A DNA stretch of 64,000 bases. Source: Diplocarpon mali (lineage: Eukaryota; Ascomycota; Leotiomycetes; Helotiales; Drepanopezizaceae). Below are positions 60,501-64,000 of the stretch, piece after piece. How positions within the stretch are numbered: the stretch's first letter is position 1; the number at the start of each line of letters is the position of its first letter. The notes beneath the pieces are model-generated. The model worked only from the letters and a program-made list of their open reading frames with translations. It was not told the DNA's origin and ran no database searches. The translations under genes were made by a program, and so were the position numbers. Location of the stretch: assembly GCA_024741835.1 (NCBI GenBank), contig JAENRP010000074.1, positions 1 to 64,000 of the forward strand. The letters are read 5' to 3'.

Positions 60501-62890
60501 GTGCGGGCAGGCGATGGAGGTAGGGCTGGGTGAGGGGGTGTAGCAAAGGAAAGGAAAGGAAACGGGCTAATGGACATGGGCAGTTCCTCGCCTTCTTCAA
60601 GATGTCGATTAAGCTGTTCGGCGTCATGTTCATCCTGGCCTGCGTTGTTCTCGCGCCTATCAACTACCATTACGATTACCTCGCAACGCCCAGTCAGCCC
60701 CAGGGTCCGGAGGGGTCGAGTCTCTACCTGCAGACGCTGTACACGTCGGGCACGTGGGATGTTGACGATATGCTAGCGCTGGGTAAGGGCGGCAAGAAGA
60801 CGCTGGATACGAGCTACCTCTGGGCGTACCTGGCCTTCACGTACTTCTTCACCTTCCTGGCCATCTATTTTATGGCTACCGAGACGAGGCGCATCATCAA
60901 GATCCGGCAGGATTACCTGGGGAGTCAGTCGACGGTTACGGACCGCACGATCAAACTTTCTGGGATCCCCCCCGAGCTGAGGAGCGAGGATGATATCAAG
61001 GAGTTTCTGGAGAAGCTGGAGATTGGAAAAGTGGAGAGCGTGACGATCTGTCGGGACTGGAGGACCCTGGATCAGATGGTCGAGGAGAGGGCGTGGCTGC
61101 TGAGGAAACTGGAGGAGGCGTGGACGGTGCATATGGGCCGTAGCAGGAGCCAGACGATCCCTCCGGCTCGGCAACCTCATGTCGGCGTTGCTTCTGACAA
61201 TGAGCAGGAGAATGGGGAGGACGCGACTCTGCTGGGAACGGGCACTAGCCACGTTACGGCCTACGAGAAACCGCGACCGACGACCAGGATCTGGTACGGG
61301 TTCTGCAAACTGCAGAGCAGGAAAGTCGACGCCATTGATTACTACGAGGAGGAATTGAGGAAGATGGACGAGAAGATCGCGCTAGCGAGGAAGAGAAAGT
61401 ACAAAGCTACGCCCGTGGCGTTTGTCACGATGGACTCTATCCCGGCCTGTCAGATGGCTGTGCAAGCCCTGCTGGATCCGGCGCCGATGCAGCTCCTCGC
61501 GAAGCTGGCGCCCGCGCCGACGGATATTGTATGGCAGAACACATACCTGCCGCGCACGAGTCGCATGTTCCGGTCCTGGATCATCACGGTGTTCATCATC
61601 GTCCTGACGATCTTCTGGCTTATCCCTGTCGTGGCATTGGCTGGCTTGATCGATCTGTGTTCTGTTCGACAAGTCTGGCCGGGTCTCGCTAATCTGCTTG
61701 AGAAGCACGACATCATCAAGGCGTTGGTTCAGACTGGCTTGCCCACGCTCGTCGTCTCGCTCCTCAACATCGCCGTTCCGTTCTTGTACGACTATCTGGC
61801 GAATATGCAGGGTATGGTGTCGCAGGGTGATGTGGAGCTCTCGGTTATCTCAAAGAACTTCTTCTTTACGTTCTTCAACGTATTCCTCGTCTTCACGGCT
61901 TTCGGGTCCGCGGCCAAGTTCTTGCCGGAGCTGCAAGACTCGTTGAAGGATACCACGAGACTGGCGTACAAACTTGCCAGTTCCGTGCAGGTGCTGGCAG
62001 TCTTCTACACGAATTTTATCTTGCTGCAAGGTGTCGGCCTGTTGCCCTTCCGACTGTTGGAGTTTGGAAGCGTGGCGCTGTATCCGATCATGCTGATGGG
62101 CTCCAAGACGCCGAGAGACTATGCTGAGCTGGTCCAGCCTCCGCTGTTCAAGTACGGCTTCTACCTGCCCTCCGCTTTATTGATCTACGTCCTCTGTATC
62201 GTCTACAGTATCCTCCCCGCTGGATACATGGTCCTGTTCTTCGGCCTAATCTACTTTATCTTCGGGTACTATACTTATAAATACCAACTCCTCTACGCCA
62301 TGGACCACCCGCAACACGCCACCGGTGGCGCCTGGCCCATGATCTGCTACCGTATTCTGCTCGGACTCGGCGTCTTCCAAATTGTGATGGCGGGGATCAT
62401 CGCACTCAAGACGGCTTTCACGGTTGCGGCTCTCGTTCTCCCGTTGATCCCGTTTACGATATGGTATAGCTATTACTTTGGTCGCACGTACGAGCCGCTG
62501 ATGAAGTTCATTGCCTTGAGGTCAATTAGGAGAGAGAGTAATGCGGATGTTAATCTTGCGGGCGAGGAGATTGGCATCAATAGTCCGCCTGGGTACAACC
62601 GCCGTCCGAGCACGACACTTGATGAGGCGAGGGAGGAGGGGCTGAAGTTTGTTAATCCAAATCTGACGGCACCGTGAGTCTCCCCTTCAACTTGGTGATT
62701 GAGATTTTTGCTGACGGATATCAGACTGGAGAGACCGTGGATAGACAAAGGAGATGCTCGAACCGACGCAGCTCACTCGAATGGTGACGTGCCGCCCGCT
62801 TCTGATATCTCGCGCGAGGACAGCAATACCAGTGCTGTGAGTCTTGGAGACACACATATCTGGAGGGAAAACGGAGATGCGAACGTGTAA
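60147..62890 (+). CDS. CSC1/OSCA-family channel (DUF221/RSN1-7TM), Phm7-Rsn1 type
   Basis: Spliced model: 60147-60440, 60584-62673, 62725-62890; introns 143 and 51 nt; 849 aa; frames join exactly. The start is the first ATG with context CCACGATGG. TM1 is at about residues 25-46, TM2 about 106-127 and TM3 about 177-197. A long cytosolic loop follows, with the RRM-like TDRTIKLSGIPPEL segment and the family hallmark PTDIVWQN just before TM4. Eight more hydrophobic segments make eleven in all, as in OSCA/CSC1 channels. The third exon adds the LERPWIDKGDAR tail seen in many fungal members. These proteins are osmo- or mechanosensitive cation channels or lipid scramblase-like membrane proteins; yeast paralogues are Csc1, Phm7, Rsn1 and Spo75, and I cannot say which one this is. 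Intron 1 contains a long CT repeat. Confidence 0.92.
60447..60496. repeat. CT dinucleotide microsatellite in intron 1 of the CSC1-like gene
   Basis: About 25 CT units begin only 6 nt after the GT of the 5' splice site (GTGGGCCTCTCT). Read through, it gives a Ser-Leu repeat, so an unspliced transcript would stay open until about 60,533. Pyrimidine tracts usually lie near the 3' splice site, so this position is odd. Confidence 0.93.
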
Positions 62891-63213
62891 CTTTCCTTGC
62901 GGCTATGGTATCGCCAGCGCTCCGATGGGTTTGCGGTCGCGGGTCTCACCTTCTGACCAAGCACCTTCCTTTGCTTTTCTGTGCGAGCATGTATTATACC
63001 CCATAGCACCTTCTCGAATGAAAAGAACGCCTGCGTACTTCACCCTCTCCTTTCCAGCCGGGATTCTCTATTCAAATCATCCCTTCATAATCCTCATATA
63101 CCCCATCGCACAGCCCTCCTTGTCCCAGGTTTCCTGGGAAGATTGAATATATTTTGCCTCTATCTTCTACTTTTCCATTCGAGCTTTATCGCTCTCTTCC
63201 AATCATTTACAGC
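62891..63213. other. Short intergenic region between CSC1-like gene and F-box gene
   Basis: 323 bp between convergent-free tandem genes; it must hold the 3' end of one and promoter plus 5' UTR of the other. C/T-rich just before the ATG at 63214. No named site recognised. Confidence 0.6.
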
Positions 63214-64000
63214 ATGTCTTCTCACATCCTCCTCTCTCGAGGCGTCGCTCGCCCGCATCCAGAGCCTATTACCCCCACCACTCACCTCGACGGCCCTACC
63301 CTGGTCACCTCGATCTTCGAAAGCGGCGCCAGGCATGTTATGACGCTCGGTAACGCCGCGTCGCATCGTAATAACATGTCAGGACTCGACGGAGTCGGGA
63401 CTGATACAGAAGACAGATGCAAAAGCGACGCGCCGCCCTCGACGACAGAACTCGACCCGAGCACCAAGAAGCGCGGCATCCGACGCAGCAGCACGTTCTT
63501 CGATGATCCGACCGATCCGCGTGCGGCGCTCGACGACGACCTGCTCGAGCCCTGCCCGGGCTCGCGCTTCCGGTCTTCGGTCTCGGAGGTCCTGAACGGC
63601 GCAGCGACGACGGGCGAGGGCGTGCATGCTAGCCTGCGCAGGTCTTTTACGCTGCAGAGTCTGGTGGGTGGAGCCGACAAGCCGGTCACTGAGATCTCCA
63701 GGAAATGTAGGGCGGCAAGCCCGGCGCCTACGTGCAGCAGTGCGGGTTGCGAGCGTCTGGAGTATGCTTCCATGCCGGCGCGGCGAAGCTTAGCTGGTGA
63801 GTTTCTCTTTCTCGTGTGCATTGCTGTGGAGGACTCGGGCGATTGGCGCTGACTGTCTTCCTGCAAAACAGCGCATCTGCCAACCGAGGTTGTCCAGCAC
63901 ATCTTGTATTTACTCGCTCCGGCTGACTTCAACGCGGCTATGCGGTCTTGCCGCTCTTGGTTTCTCAGTGGCCTGAACAGTGCCTTGTTGAAGACGATGC
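63214..64000 (+). CDS. F-box protein, 5' part (cut by window end)
   Basis: Spliced model: 63214-63796, then 63872 to beyond 64000; intron 75 nt, GTGAGT..CAG; 237 codons visible. The ATG at 63214 (CAGCATGTC) is the first in frame. Residues 1-194 form a Ser/Arg-rich, probably disordered region with little sequence complexity (RRSSTFFDD, SFTLQSLVG). The second exon opens with HLPTEVVQHILYLLAP (196-211), a clear F-box core, and continues AAMRSCRSWFLSGL. F-box proteins bind Skp1 and bring substrates to SCF ubiquitin ligases; the substrate-binding part lies past the window end, so the target is unknown. A long disordered N-terminus before the F-box is common in filamentous fungi. Confidence 0.78.

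Overview
The window comes from a filamentous ascomycete (Pezizomycotina). It has short GT-AG introns (mostly 44-77 nt), fungal gene families (PCH2, a TPS3/TSL1-type trehalose synthase subunit, a CSC1/RSN1 channel, a CAP/PRY protein, an F-box protein), and a sharp two-compartment layout. Bases 1 to about 46,864 are very AT-rich retrotransposon DNA. Its stop codons stand where Trp, Gln or Arg belong, and copies differ mostly by C/T and G/A, the mark of repeat-induced point mutation (RIP). Bases 46,865-64,000 are ordinary GC-richer, gene-bearing DNA.

Bases 1-3,286 hold older debris: the gag end of a reverse-strand Ty1/Copia element with a 19-bp direct repeat array upstream, a plus-strand polypurine tract plus LTR, and an inverted repeat of about 195 bp.

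Bases 3,292-46,859 are one nested stack whose layers can all be bounded by target-site duplications (TSDs). The outer host is a reverse-strand Copia element (Copia-1; 134-bp LTRs; TSD AGATA). Three elements landed within about 20 bp of one another in its RNase H coding region. They are a 15.8-kb Gypsy-like element C (245-bp LTRs; TSD ACTAT), a second Copia element on the plus strand (Copia-2; 198-bp LTRs; TSD GCTAC), and a chromodomain-bearing Gypsy element A (307-bp LTRs; TSD ACCAT). A second copy of the same chromovirus (B; TSD GATCC) is inserted inside A between protease and reverse transcriptase. Every element is coding-dead through RIP stops, but domain order is readable.

Element C is the most unusual object. 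Downstream of integrase it carries two further long reading regions, ORF3 and ORF4, which are paralogous to each other and which I do not recognise. It is also peppered with twelve copies of an exactly 23-bp palindrome, ten of which are read in the same frame inside coding sequence.

In the GC-rich part, a secreted, possibly GPI-anchored CAP-domain protein (minus) is divergent from PCH2 (plus; AAA+ ATPase of the meiotic checkpoint). Then come a 4.7-kb stretch without a recognisable gene but with several tandem repeats, a trehalose-6-phosphate synthase complex subunit with altered catalytic residues, an 11-TM CSC1/OSCA-type channel, and the 5' part of an F-box gene cut by the window end. These genes do not form one pathway; the neighbourhood looks like ordinary euchromatin beside a RIP-mutated transposon block.
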